Below are positions 18,034-26,797 of a DNA stretch of 64,000 bases, piece by piece. The position numbers and the translations under genes were made by a program. Numbering within the stretch: the first letter of the stretch is position 1; each line of letters begins with the position of its first letter. The notes below the pieces were generated by a model. It had not been told where the DNA came from. It was given only the letters and a program-made list of their open reading frames with translations, and did not search any database. The DNA comes from Paenibacillus sp. OV219 (GTDB taxonomy: Bacteria; Bacillota; Bacilli; Paenibacillales; Paenibacillaceae). The stretch spans positions 352,652-416,651 of the forward strand of contig NZ_FOCJ01000005.1 in the NCBI RefSeq assembly GCF_900110075.1, given 5' to 3'.

Positions 18034-19896
18034 CTAGACGACAATGACCGCAAGACCATTCGTAATCAAGTTGGTTAATGCAGGAGCTTGGTTCAGCTCA
18101 TGAAGCTCCTCTCGAAGCGGGGCTTCTAACAAGGTAAGCTCTGGATAATTCACGACTAGCTCCAACAGCTCCAGACGCAGCAGCCAATCCGTCGGATACG
18201 TGCTAACTAACTTCTGATAGATGTCTGTAAGAGCCAACACGTCTGGCTCGCTCAAAGTTTGCTTTGCACGAATTGTTGCCGTCAGCTGATACAGCTGCTC
18301 CAACTCGGACAGCGATACGGACTGCTCTTGCTCTTGCTCTTGCTCTTGCTCTTGCTCCTGCTCCTGCTCCTGCTCTTGCTCTTGCTCTTGCTCTTGCTCT
18401 TGCTCCCTCCCCCGCTCCCGCTCCTGCTCCTGCTCTTGCTCTTGCTCCTGCTCCTGCTCCTCCTCTGCTGACTCAGATTGCTCCAAGTCCAGCTCAACTT
18501 TATAGTACGCAATCGGATCAACCGCTCCGGGATAAGCCGAGACAATTCGAGAACCGACCGCCATGTCGTACGTGCCCCACTCTTTCTTAAACAGCTCGCG
18601 CCCCGCTAGCGTCACCGTGCAATCCTCGAATGAAATGAGGAGCAAGGCGTCATTTTGCCGAAGGATCTGTTTTACTCTGCCCTTCACGACCACGCCGCTT
18701 GCATATTCAAGCGTCGATGAGCTGCCGATTGCTATACCGAGCCCCGCCAGCGCAGCATCGTCATAGCTCTCCAGTGCGATCCCACCTGCCAACTGCCCGA
18801 TTGGCGTACCGAATCCTGTCGCATGATAGTCGGTACCATGTCCAGCTAACTGCTGTTTACCCGCCGACAGCGCAGTCTCTCCGGCAGTCTTCACATAGAT
18901 CGCTTCGCCATCTTGATCGGTCACAACCTCCTGCACGATGCCCGTCACGCATAGCCCCGAGTTGAACTCGAATGTCGCAACTTGCTTGGAAAGCTTCGCC
19001 TTCTCCAGGCTCTCAGTACCGCCAACCCGGTAGGCCATCGTACTCGCTAACAATTCCGCGCCTGCCTTCAACTCATCAAAGCTCTTGCAGACGAACAGCT
19101 TGGACTGCATCTCCGTCACAACCTTGGGACTCGCAGCGCAAGCCACTACCGAGTAGGGAAGCTTCGCTACCGCATCCGTGAAGCAGTGCTTGCTCTCCCC
19201 GACCGAGGACAACAGCCCCGCGCCATAAATGCGCGGATGATCGAGCTCGCCGATGAGCCCATATTCGACCGTCGCCCAGAAGAGTCGCGACACTTGTTCG
19301 GCTTCGGACAGCGAGACGACGGCCTGCTGCTTCTGCTCGACGAGTCGCTGTGCGGCTTCTTTCTCTTCGTCCGTGGAGTTCGGATCCTCCATCACGATCG
19401 TTAGCTGCCTAAGCGCTTCGAATGCCTCGCCTCGCTCCTTCATCGAGAAAGCCTTCGTTCCGATCTCTCCCATCTGCTGCACATAGGAGCGATATTCCGG
19501 ATCGAACAGAATCGGCGCATGCCCTGCCGCTTCATGAATGATATCCGGCGCAGGCGTATATTCAATGTTTGTTAGTTTACGAATTTCGGCGGCAATGGGC
19601 AGAATACCGCTCGCCAGCAGCTCATAGAACACGGCACCGGGAATGAGCCCATTCACAATGACAGCGCCCCAGCCGATCTTAGCGAGACAGTCGTTCATCT
19701 CGGAGACGCGTGGAATCTGCTCGGTTACAATACCCGAGCTGCGCAATCCTTCAACGAACGCCGGGTGTGCGCGATCCTTCAGCACATGATGATTTTGCCG
19801 CATCACATAGCGCCATACCGCATGATTGATCGGCGTATAATCGTCGTAATGCTGTTTAGCGACGTATTTCTTCAAATGAGGCGGAATCTGTTTCAT
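18034..19896 (-). CDS. phhA: Phenylalanine 4-monooxygenase (aromatic amino acid hydroxylase) with an EQ-repeat insert
   Basis: A 620-aa protein, longer than proteobacterial PhhA and similar in plan to the long Bacillus cereus-group enzyme. Iron ligands are visible as IIHEAAGHAPIL (two His) and ATVEYGLIGE (Glu). It converts phenylalanine to tyrosine using a pterin cofactor and O2. The catalytic part spans about residues 1-270, followed by a C-terminal region unlike the human enzyme's. Residues about 475-526 are an almost pure Glu-Gln run with a short Arg/Gly interruption. ATG 19896 has GGGAG eight bases upstream. It is the last gene of the homogentisate operon. Confidence 0.93.
   Translation of the reverse strand: MKQIPPHLKKYVAKQHYDDYTPINHAVWRYVMRQNHHVLKDRAHPAFVEGLRSSGIVTEQIPRVSEMNDCLAKIGWGAVIVNGLIPGAVFYELLASGILPIAAEIRKLTNIEYTPAPDIIHEAAGHAPILFDPEYRSYVQQMGEIGTKAFSMKERGEAFEALRQLTIVMEDPNSTDEEKEAAQRLVEQKQQAVVSLSEAEQVSRLFWATVEYGLIGELDHPRIYGAGLLSSVGESKHCFTDAVAKLPYSVVACAASPKVVTEMQSKLFVCKSFDELKAGAELLASTMAYRVGGTESLEKAKLSKQVATFEFNSGLCVTGIVQEVVTDQDGEAIYVKTAGETALSAGKQQLAGHGTDYHATGFGTPIGQLAGGIALESYDDAALAGLGIAIGSSSTLEYASGVVVKGRVKQILRQNDALLLISFEDCTVTLAGRELFKKEWGTYDMAVGSRIVSAYPGAVDPIAYYKVELDLEQSESAEEEQEQEQEQEQEQERERGREQEQEQEQEQEQEQEQEQEQEQEQEQEQSVSLSELEQLYQLTATIRAKQTLSEPDVLALTDIYQKLVSTYPTDWLLRLELLELVVNYPELTLLEAPLREELHELNQAPALTNLITNGLAVIVV
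18321..18474. repeat. Hexanucleotide microsatellite encoding Glu-Gln repeats
   Basis: About 25 tandem TGCTCT/TGCTCC units (plus strand) lie in frame inside the phenylalanine hydroxylase gene and encode the EQ tract. A short CCCGCTCCCGC interruption encodes Arg/Gly. Because the unit is 6 bp, slippage changes tract length without breaking the frame. On the plus strand the same bases give long poly-Leu frames that are artefacts. Confidence 0.9.
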
Positions 19897-19932
19897 TCAA
19901 TCGACTCCCTCACGATTTTGCGCAAATACGAC

Positions 19933-21093
19933 TCAATTCGGTATCCAGCTAGTCGGATAATTCGGGTCCTCCAGCTGCAGAGCTCCTCTTGCCACGCGTA
20001 GCGGCCTGAACGTATCAATCATGACTGCCAGCTCAAGCGTCTCTTTCTTCCCGAGTCCCGCTTCAATCTTGCCTGGGTGCGGACCGTGCGGCATCCCGCT
20101 CGGATGGAGGGTTATCGAGCCTTCCATGACACCTTTGCGACTCATGAAATTGCCCTTCACATAATACAACACCTCATCACTATCGACATTACTGTGAAAA
20201 TACGGCGTTGGTATTGCATCCGGATGATAATCGAACAACCGCGGCACGAAGGAGCAGATGACGAAATTATGCCCCTCGAACGTCTGATGAATCGGCGGCG
20301 GCATATGGATACGACCGGTGATCGGCTCGAAATCCCCAATATTGAAAATATACGGATACAAGTAACCGTCCCAGCCTACGACATTGAGTGGATGCTGCCT
20401 ATAGATATGTTTGTGCAGAAACCCACTTCGTCTCGTCCGTACTTCGAACTCCCCTTCTTCCGTATGGGTCTCCAGCTTCTCAGGGAGGCGAATGTCCCGC
20501 TCGCAATAAGGGCTGTGCTCAAGCAGCTGTCCCTGTTCATTCCGGTACCGCTTCGGCGTTGTAATCCAGCTTGTTGTCTCGACGACGAGCAGCTTCGCAG
20601 CTTCCCCTTCTTCAGGAACAACACGATAGATCGTGCCTGTCGGGATAACGATATAATCACCCACCCCGTAGCTGAGCGTACCGAACATCGACTCGATTTT
20701 GCCGCTCCCATAGTGGACAAAGAGCAGCTCATCTCCGTCCGCGTTGCGATAATAGTAATCCATCGTCTGCGCGAGATTCACGATTGAGATGGTGACGTCT
20801 TCGTTACTGAGAATGCAGCGCCTCCCCGCTACCGCATCGCCGCTTTCTTGGGCCTGTGCAGTCAAAAAATGCCGATGGCGAAGCGGGCCTTGATCCTCAT
20901 AATCAATCAGGCAAGGCGCATGCAGATCAACTCTGAGCATCTCCGTTGGTCCGGAATGATGATACAGAATGGACTGAATGCCGGAGAAGCCCTTCGTCCC
21001 CATCACCTGCTCCCGGTACAGCGTGCCGTCTTGACGCCTGAACTGCGTATGCCGCTTACGTGGTATGTCCCCCATTCGATGATAGAAAGGCAT
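19933..21093 (-). CDS. hmgA: Homogentisate 1,2-dioxygenase
   Basis: A 386-aa cupin-type ring-cleavage dioxygenase. The C-terminal iron site is visible as YFHSNVDSDEVLYYVKG (Glu) and LHPSGMPHGPHPG (His residues), and the N-terminal half has MDYYYRNADGDELLFVHYGSG. It opens homogentisate to maleylacetoacetate with O2. ATG 21093 follows AGGAGG. It lies 21 bases after fumarylacetoacetase in the same transcript. Confidence 0.94.
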   Translation of the reverse strand: MPFYHRMGDIPRKRHTQFRRQDGTLYREQVMGTKGFSGIQSILYHHSGPTEMLRVDLHAPCLIDYEDQGPLRHRHFLTAQAQESGDAVAGRRCILSNEDVTISIVNLAQTMDYYYRNADGDELLFVHYGSGKIESMFGTLSYGVGDYIVIPTGTIYRVVPEEGEAAKLLVVETTSWITTPKRYRNEQGQLLEHSPYCERDIRLPEKLETHTEEGEFEVRTRRSGFLHKHIYRQHPLNVVGWDGYLYPYIFNIGDFEPITGRIHMPPPIHQTFEGHNFVICSFVPRLFDYHPDAIPTPYFHSNVDSDEVLYYVKGNFMSRKGVMEGSITLHPSGMPHGPHPGKIEAGLGKKETLELAVMIDTFRPLRVARGALQLEDPNYPTSWIPN

Positions 21094-21114
21094 GCCGATT
21101 AAAACCTCCTTTCC

Positions 21115-22383
21115 TCAAAATGCCGGCAGCACTCGACCTGTCACCTCGCCAAAGCCCACACGGTAGCCGTCGCCTTGGCAATAACCGGTCAAGGTCAGAC
21201 GGTCACCATCCGCGAGCCATATCCGCTCCTCGCCACTCGGCAGCTGAATCGGCTCCGTCCCTCGCCAAGTCAGCTCCAGCATGCAGCCGCGAGCTTCCTT
21301 CGCTTCTCCGCTAATCGTGCCTGATGCGAGCAGATCTCCAGCTTGCAGGTTGCATCCCCCTGCGGAGTGATGCGCGATTTGCTGAGCAATCGTCCAATAC
21401 AGGTGGCTGTAGTTGCTTGAAGTGATTGTTACTGGCTGCTCACTCACGTTTGTTTGCAAATTGGCTTCGAGTTTAATATCGAAAGAATTCGCGCTTTCAG
21501 GTGTGAGATAAGGCAGAGGCCTGGGCGTTTGCTCAGGAGCTGGGATTCGGAATGGAGTTAGCGCTTCTAGCGGCACGACCCAAGGGGAAATGGATGTTGC
21601 AAAATTTTTACCGAGGAACGGGCCTAGCGGCTGATATTCCCATGCCTGGATATCACGTGCGCTCCAGTCGTTAACGAGGACAAGTCCAAATAGGTGGTCC
21701 TCTGCTTCGTTGATCGGAATAGGCTTACCTAGATCGTTGCCTGTTCCGATGATCCATCCAACCTCCAGCTCATAATCGAGCTGACGGCTCGGGCTATAGA
21801 TCGGAGCTTCCGAATTCGGCAGCTTGACCTGCCCGTTCGGACGCCGCACATCGGTGCCGCTGATAACGATGGAGCTCGCTCGGCCGTGATAGCCTACAGG
21901 CAGGTGTAGCCAGTTCGGCATCAATGCGTTCTCTTTACCGCGAAATAACGTACCGACATTCGTCGCATGCGACTTGGAAGCATAGAAATCCGTGTAATCG
22001 CCGATCTGCACCGGCAGCAATAGCTCAACCTGACTTTGCAAGTGGAAAGCGGCTGCCCGCAGCCGTTTATCATCGCGAAGCGTCGGTTCCTCCGCATCAA
22101 GCAGCCTGCTTAGCGAACCGCGTGCTTCCCGCCAAGCCTCTCGCCCGAGCGTCATGAATGCATTTAACGTCGGTTGAGCGAAGATACCCTTCCCCGTCAC
22201 TGCAGGGAGATGGCTGAAGCAGCCCGCTTCATCGAGCGCAGCCAGATCTAGCACATAGCTGCCAATCGCGACTCCTATGCGTGGCAGTCCTCCGTGCTGA
22301 GGGCGAAACACACCATAGGGCAGATTTTGAATGGGAAAATGCGACTCGGGCTCCACTTCGATAAACGATCTACTCCGTGTCAC
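21115..22383 (-). CDS. fahA: Fumarylacetoacetase
   Basis: A 422-aa FAH-family hydrolase of full two-domain length. Diagnostic segments are DYTDFYASKSHATNVGT (metal Asp), LPVGYHGRASSIV (catalytic His), DYELEVGWIIGTGN (Glu ligands) and VLVNDWSARDIQAWEYQPLG. It splits fumarylacetoacetate into fumarate and acetoacetate. The start is GTG 22383, one base after the stop of the preceding unknown gene, with AGGAGGGG supplied by that gene's last codons, so translational coupling is likely. Confidence 0.94.
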   Translation of the reverse strand: MTRSRSFIEVEPESHFPIQNLPYGVFRPQHGGLPRIGVAIGSYVLDLAALDEAGCFSHLPAVTGKGIFAQPTLNAFMTLGREAWREARGSLSRLLDAEEPTLRDDKRLRAAAFHLQSQVELLLPVQIGDYTDFYASKSHATNVGTLFRGKENALMPNWLHLPVGYHGRASSIVISGTDVRRPNGQVKLPNSEAPIYSPSRQLDYELEVGWIIGTGNDLGKPIPINEAEDHLFGLVLVNDWSARDIQAWEYQPLGPFLGKNFATSISPWVVPLEALTPFRIPAPEQTPRPLPYLTPESANSFDIKLEANLQTNVSEQPVTITSSNYSHLYWTIAQQIAHHSAGGCNLQAGDLLASGTISGEAKEARGCMLELTWRGTEPIQLPSGEERIWLADGDRLTLTGYCQGDGYRVGFGEVTGRVLPAF

Positions 22384-22384
22384 G

Positions 22385-23341
22385 TTATCCCCTCCTCTGC
22401 TCCAAGCAGTTCAGCTCCCGCAGCTCCTCACGCGGCTCGTCGAAGCTGCAGCTGCCGTAAGAGAGCATCGCCTTCGCCCGACATCGCTTCACGGCCTCAG
22501 AAGACATCGCAAGCTGCCGCCACTTGATGCCATCTGCTCCGAATTCAAAGTCTGCTGGTTCCTCGTCGTGCAAGATAGATCGGATCGCATCGTGATCCAA
22601 CCCATGCTCCCAAGCGAGCAGACCTGCGAAGAATACATTGAGGAACCCGTGCATCTTCGTATGCACTTCATCTCGGAGCATGCGAATAGGATGGTGCAGA
22701 CCCGCAGTAAATTTCATCGGAACTTGCCCGTCTCTACACGCTGCGAGCGCTGTAGCAACCTGGCTCGGAGAAGGGAACGCCGAGGCGATTACGCCGCCTG
22801 TTCTCAGCTTGATGCCGAGCGACACATTAGAGTCCGCATTGAAAGCAGCAAACTGCACAATCGCTTCATTCATTGCATTCTCCCACTGCGAATCCAGAGG
22901 ATAGGTCAGCTCGCAGAACGTTATTAACCGAGCGGCAGACGTTTCTTGCGAGATGGACTGAAGCAGTTCATGATCGATTGTAACCGCAGGCAGCGGCAGC
23001 TCCAGTGAGTGAACAGCCGCCGCAAGCTGGTATTGATTGCGGAATTCTTCAATCCATTCGAGGCTGCCCGTTAAGAGCGTCAGACATTCCGCTGCGGAGC
23101 GGCTTCGATTCCCAATGACCGACAACGATAGCGGATGATTAGCTGAGAACATCCGCTTAAAGGGAGCAAGCTCGTTCAGTCGCGCAATCGGGATGACGAA
23201 TTTCCCTAACATCCATTGGTCTTGATCATGCATATAGCTGTGATACTGCTGGATCGCCGCTTGCATGGGTAGCTCTGCTGGAGGGAACAAACCCGCGTAA
23301 TCAATGAGCTTTTCCATGAAAGGATGAATGCTCGTTATCAT
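22385..23341 (-). CDS. Unknown protein of the homogentisate operon
   Basis: Start set at ATG 23341 with AAGGAGG ten bases upstream; the longer frame would reach into the ligase gene. The 318-aa product has no family I can name. It shows alternating strand/helix segments such as WMLGKFVIPIARL, HPLSLSVIG, SLGIKLRTGG, VPMKFTAGLHHPIR and MHGFLNVFFAGLLAWEHG, a pattern compatible with a TIM-barrel-like fold (inference). It sits tightly between the ligase and fahA, so it should act in the same pathway. The operon has no recognisable maleylacetoacetate isomerase, which makes this protein the natural candidate for that step or an accessory role. This is inference only. Confidence 0.8.
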   Translation of the reverse strand: MITSIHPFMEKLIDYAGLFPPAELPMQAAIQQYHSYMHDQDQWMLGKFVIPIARLNELAPFKRMFSANHPLSLSVIGNRSRSAAECLTLLTGSLEWIEEFRNQYQLAAAVHSLELPLPAVTIDHELLQSISQETSAARLITFCELTYPLDSQWENAMNEAIVQFAAFNADSNVSLGIKLRTGGVIASAFPSPSQVATALAACRDGQVPMKFTAGLHHPIRMLRDEVHTKMHGFLNVFFAGLLAWEHGLDHDAIRSILHDEEPADFEFGADGIKWRQLAMSSEAVKRCRAKAMLSYGSCSFDEPREELRELNCLEQRRG

Positions 23342-23393
23342 GATTTCACAGCCTCCTTCTTGCGAATGGATCGCTTGTGATGTATCTTCTCTC

Positions 23394-25451
23394 CTAATCA
23401 TCGCTTGTCAAATGCCGAATCGCCTCAACCGCGTCTGGATTTTCCAGTGTCGACAGATCGCCTGGCGGAGCGCCTAGATAGGCTGCCTTGATCGCTCTTC
23501 GCATCACTTTTCCGTTCCGCGTCTTCGGCAGTGCCTCTACTTCATAGATCGCCTTAGGCTTGAACCCTTTGCCAAGTTGATCGGCGACCAGCTGGGGAAG
23601 TTCATGGCTAAGATCCACGATCACACTCGCATCAGGCCGATGAATGACAACGAAGCAGACAGCTGCTTCTCCCTTCGTATCGTCAGGGACGCCAATAGCC
23701 GCTGCTTCCACGACTAGCGGATGAGCGGTCAGCACGGATTCCAGCTCGGCAGGGCCAAGCCGCTTGCCCGCAATGTTAAGTGTGTCGTCGGATCGACCGG
23801 TAATGTACCAACTGCCGGCATTATCGTCGATGGTCACCCAATCGCCGTGTACCCATGTATCCGGCCATCGCGACCAATACGTCTGCTCGTAACGCGCGGG
23901 GTCCTGCCAGAAACCGCTTGCCATGCCGAGCCACGGGCTCTTCAACACAAGCTCACCTACTTCGCCGCGCACTGGCTTCCCCTCATGCGAATAAACATCT
24001 GCATCCATACCAGGAATGGGCGAATTGAAACCAGCCGGCGCAATCGGCTTCAACAGCACATTACCAAGAATACCGCCGGATATTTCGGTACCGCCGGAGT
24101 AATTTACAATCGGCACACGATACTTGCCGACCTGCTCATACAGCCATAGCCAAGGCTCATCATTCCACGTCTCTCCCGTAGAGCCGAAGACTCGCATTGA
24201 GGAGAGCGTACAATCGCGATAGCAGGCATCTCCATATTTCATAATGCTGCGGACTAACGTAGGCGATATGCCTAGATGGGTGATCCGATGCTTATCCACG
24301 AGCGAGAACACCCGATTCGGCATCGGATAATCCGGCGCACCTTCATAAAGCACCATCGCAGCGCCATTCAACAATGTGCCGTAGACGAGAAAAGGACCCA
24401 TCATCCAACCCATATCCGTCACCCACAGCATGACATCGCCTGGCCTAACATCCATTACGTAGCCCGCATCGAAAGCGGCTTTAATTGGGAAGCCCGTATG
24501 CGTATGAATAATGCCCTTCGGTACACCAGTTGTACCGGAAGTGTAGAGCAGCATCAACGGTTCTTCGCTGTCCATTGGTTCTGCTTGTAGCGGTTCTGCT
24601 TGTAGCGATTCTGCTTCTGCTTCTGCTTCTGCTTCTGCTTCTGCTTCTGCTTCTGCTTCTGCTTCTGCGTCTGCTACTGCTTCTGAGTCTACAACTTCTT
24701 GTCGCCGCGCAAACTCGCTCCAGTCCACATCGCGGTCCTGACGCAACAGCATGGAAGCATCCCCCAGCCGCCGTACAACGACGACATGCTGGACCAAAGG
24801 CACTGTATCCACCGCCCTATCGGCTTCCTCTTTAAGCACGATAATCTTGCCTTTACGATAGAATCCATCTGCGGTAATCACAACTGTACAGCCTGCCACG
24901 GCTAAACGTTTCGCAGCCGCCTCAGCTCGGTAGCCCGAATAGATTGGAATACTGATTGCACCGAGCTTGGCGATGGCGAGCATTGCAATAACCGTCTCTG
25001 GAATCATCGGCATATAGATTGCGACCCGGTCGCCTTTATGCACGCCGAGCCGCTTCAAGCCGCCAGCTGCAGCATTCACTTCAGCTGCCAGCTCACTGTA
25101 TGTGAAGCAACGCGAAGTGCCGTCTTCGCCTTCCCAGATGAGCGCTTGCCGCTCCGCAGTAACCGGATCAGCAAGCCAACGATCGAGCGCATTCGTCGCA
25201 GCATTCGTACGCCCGCCAATAAACCAGTTGGGCCATTGAATGCCTCGCACAAGCTCGACGGTCTGATCGTAACCTCGCTCCCAGACGATGCCCATATCCT
25301 GCACCACTGCATCCCAAAACCAGCTGATGTCAGCAATGGACCTCTCATAGAACGCATCGTAATCGTCGTAGCCGAGCTTCTGCATGAACTGAAATAACCG
25401 TGTCTGCTTAATCGTTTCTTTTGTCGGGTGCCATACCGGATTTTGCCGCAT
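23394..25451 (-). CDS. AMP-forming acyl-CoA synthetase, probable acetoacetate or acetate ligase
   Basis: Start set at ATG 25451, nine bases after AAGGAG; the ATG at 25460 touches the ribosome site. The 685-aa product is an ANL-superfamily ligase of the acetyl-CoA-synthetase-like branch. It has LLYTSGTTGVPKGIIH (P-loop), YSGGTEISGG, YITGRSDDTLNIAGKRLGP and the C-terminal catalytic Lys in KTRNGKVMRR. Just before the P-loop, residues about 255-281 are an Ala-Glu run, followed by two SLQAEP/LQAEP units. In this operon it may activate the acetoacetate released by FahA (inference). The motif set looks more like AcsA than classical acetoacetyl-CoA synthetase. Confidence 0.9.
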   Translation of the reverse strand: MRQNPVWHPTKETIKQTRLFQFMQKLGYDDYDAFYERSIADISWFWDAVVQDMGIVWERGYDQTVELVRGIQWPNWFIGGRTNAATNALDRWLADPVTAERQALIWEGEDGTSRCFTYSELAAEVNAAAGGLKRLGVHKGDRVAIYMPMIPETVIAMLAIAKLGAISIPIYSGYRAEAAAKRLAVAGCTVVITADGFYRKGKIIVLKEEADRAVDTVPLVQHVVVVRRLGDASMLLRQDRDVDWSEFARRQEVVDSEAVADAEAEAEAEAEAEAEAEAEAESLQAEPLQAEPMDSEEPLMLLYTSGTTGVPKGIIHTHTGFPIKAAFDAGYVMDVRPGDVMLWVTDMGWMMGPFLVYGTLLNGAAMVLYEGAPDYPMPNRVFSLVDKHRITHLGISPTLVRSIMKYGDACYRDCTLSSMRVFGSTGETWNDEPWLWLYEQVGKYRVPIVNYSGGTEISGGILGNVLLKPIAPAGFNSPIPGMDADVYSHEGKPVRGEVGELVLKSPWLGMASGFWQDPARYEQTYWSRWPDTWVHGDWVTIDDNAGSWYITGRSDDTLNIAGKRLGPAELESVLTAHPLVVEAAAIGVPDDTKGEAAVCFVVIHRPDASVIVDLSHELPQLVADQLGKGFKPKAIYEVEALPKTRNGKVMRRAIKAAYLGAPPGDLSTLENPDAVEAIRHLTSDD
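24609..24690. repeat. Hexanucleotide microsatellite encoding Ala-Glu repeats
   Basis: About 11 perfect CTGCTT units plus diverged edges encode an AEAEAE tract inside the ligase gene, just upstream of the adenylate-forming P-loop. The unit is 6 bp, so length changes keep the frame. Confidence 0.9.
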
Positions 25452-25482
25452 ATTCAGCATCTCCTTACAGCATCAGCCTCTA

Positions 25483-26595
25483 TTACAGATTGCCTCTGCG
25501 GGCTTGTTCGCGTTCAATCGACTCGAACAACGCTTTGAAGTTGCCTTCCCCGAATCCAACCGCGCCTTTGCGCTGTATGATCTCGACGAACAGTGTTGGC
25601 CTGTCGACGATCGGCTTCGTGAAGATTTGGAGCAAGTAGCCTTCATCATCGCGATCCACGAGAATATCAAGCTCACGAAGCTTCGTCAGCTCCTCATCAA
25701 TAACGCCTACCCGAGCCGGCAGCATTTCGTAATAGCTGTCTGGCGTACTCAAGAATTCAATGCCGTTTCCCCGTAACGTGGACACAGTGGAAATAATATC
25801 ATTCGTGAGAATCGCAATATGCTGTACGCCTGGGCCATGATAGAAATCGAGAAATTCCTGAATTTGCGACTTGCGTTTGCCGTTTGCAGGCTCGTTAATC
25901 GGGAATTTGATTCGCCCGCCGCCAAACATCACCTTCGACATCAGCGCCGAATATTCCGTCGAGATGTCTTTGTCGTCAAAGTGAATCATTTGCTTGAAGC
26001 CCATCACATTCTCGTAGTACTCCACCCATTCCTCCATCCGCTCTACATTGCCAACGACATGGTCGATGCCGATTAGCCCCGACGGACTGTGGGGAATAAT
26101 CAAGTCACAAGCTTCATACTTCGGCAGGAAGACTCCCTTATAATCGCTGCGGTCGATTAACGTATGCACCGTATCTCCATATGTGCCGACAACGGCGAGC
26201 CGAACCGTTCCATTCGAATCGCTTATTTCCTTCGGCTCCATCACCGGAATCCCGCCGCGCGACACCGCTTCATGATAAGACTTCTCTACATCATCCATGC
26301 GCATCGCAATATCCTTCACGCCGTCGCCGTGCTTCTTCGTAAACTCCGCAATCGGGTGATCTGGCGATAACGCGCCGCTCACTACGATTCGTGCTTGCTG
26401 CTGCTCAAGCACATACGACACTTTGCCGGACTCTCCGGTTTCAAGGCCCGCATAAGCAACCTGGCGGAAGCCGAAGCCTTTGCTCAGGTAATGTGCGGCC
26501 TGTTTCGCATTTCCTACATAAAGCTCGAGATATTCGACGCCTCGCACTGGGAAGAAATCCGAACCACTTTGGCCAATCCGTCGCTGTTTCTTCAT
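25483..26595 (-). CDS. hppD: 4-hydroxyphenylpyruvate dioxygenase
   Basis: Start set at ATG 26595 (GAGG upstream); a GTG at 26640 lacks a ribosome site. The 370-aa product has two VOC domains. Iron ligands are IGIDHVVGNV (His), GVQHIAILTNDI (His) and LFVEIIQRKGAVGFGEGNFKAL (Glu), the last being a family signature. It converts 4-hydroxyphenylpyruvate to homogentisate. It is the first gene of the operon, so the operon covers phenylalanine through fumarate and acetoacetate. A tyrosine transaminase and the maleylacetoacetate isomerase are not encoded here. Confidence 0.95.
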   Translation of the reverse strand: MKKQRRIGQSGSDFFPVRGVEYLELYVGNAKQAAHYLSKGFGFRQVAYAGLETGESGKVSYVLEQQQARIVVSGALSPDHPIAEFTKKHGDGVKDIAMRMDDVEKSYHEAVSRGGIPVMEPKEISDSNGTVRLAVVGTYGDTVHTLIDRSDYKGVFLPKYEACDLIIPHSPSGLIGIDHVVGNVERMEEWVEYYENVMGFKQMIHFDDKDISTEYSALMSKVMFGGGRIKFPINEPANGKRKSQIQEFLDFYHGPGVQHIAILTNDIISTVSTLRGNGIEFLSTPDSYYEMLPARVGVIDEELTKLRELDILVDRDDEGYLLQIFTKPIVDRPTLFVEIIQRKGAVGFGEGNFKALFESIEREQARRGNL

Positions 26596-26740
26596 GCTGT
26601 CCTCATCCCTTTTCGCATTTACCGTTATGTTATTCAGCACCTGCCTATGGTGACGAAGCTGCTGTATTAATATTTATTCGGCGGATGGGCGAACTTTCCA
26701 ATTTATTGTCGACAGCTTGTTGCTATTCCTCTCCGAAACG

Positions 26741-26786
26741 AAAAAAACAGCAAGCCCCCGAGTAAACTCGGATTAGCTTGCTGTTT
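26741..26786 (-). terminator. Intrinsic terminator of asd
   Basis: On the minus strand AACAGCAAG pairs with CTTGCTGTT, an inner CCGAGT/ACTCGG pairs too, and a run of seven T follows. It lies 12 bases after the asd stop. Confidence 0.88.
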
Positions 26787-26797
26787 CGTATAGAAGC

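Noticed and set aside
17621..18078. Two Ser-rich plus-strand frames covering the array
   Set aside because: They follow the repeat period, differ only by repeat copy and lack ribosome sites.
18259..18590. Long poly-Leu and Ala-Leu open frames on the plus strand
   Set aside because: They are the reverse reading of the hexanucleotide repeat in the phenylalanine hydroxylase gene and have no ribosome site.
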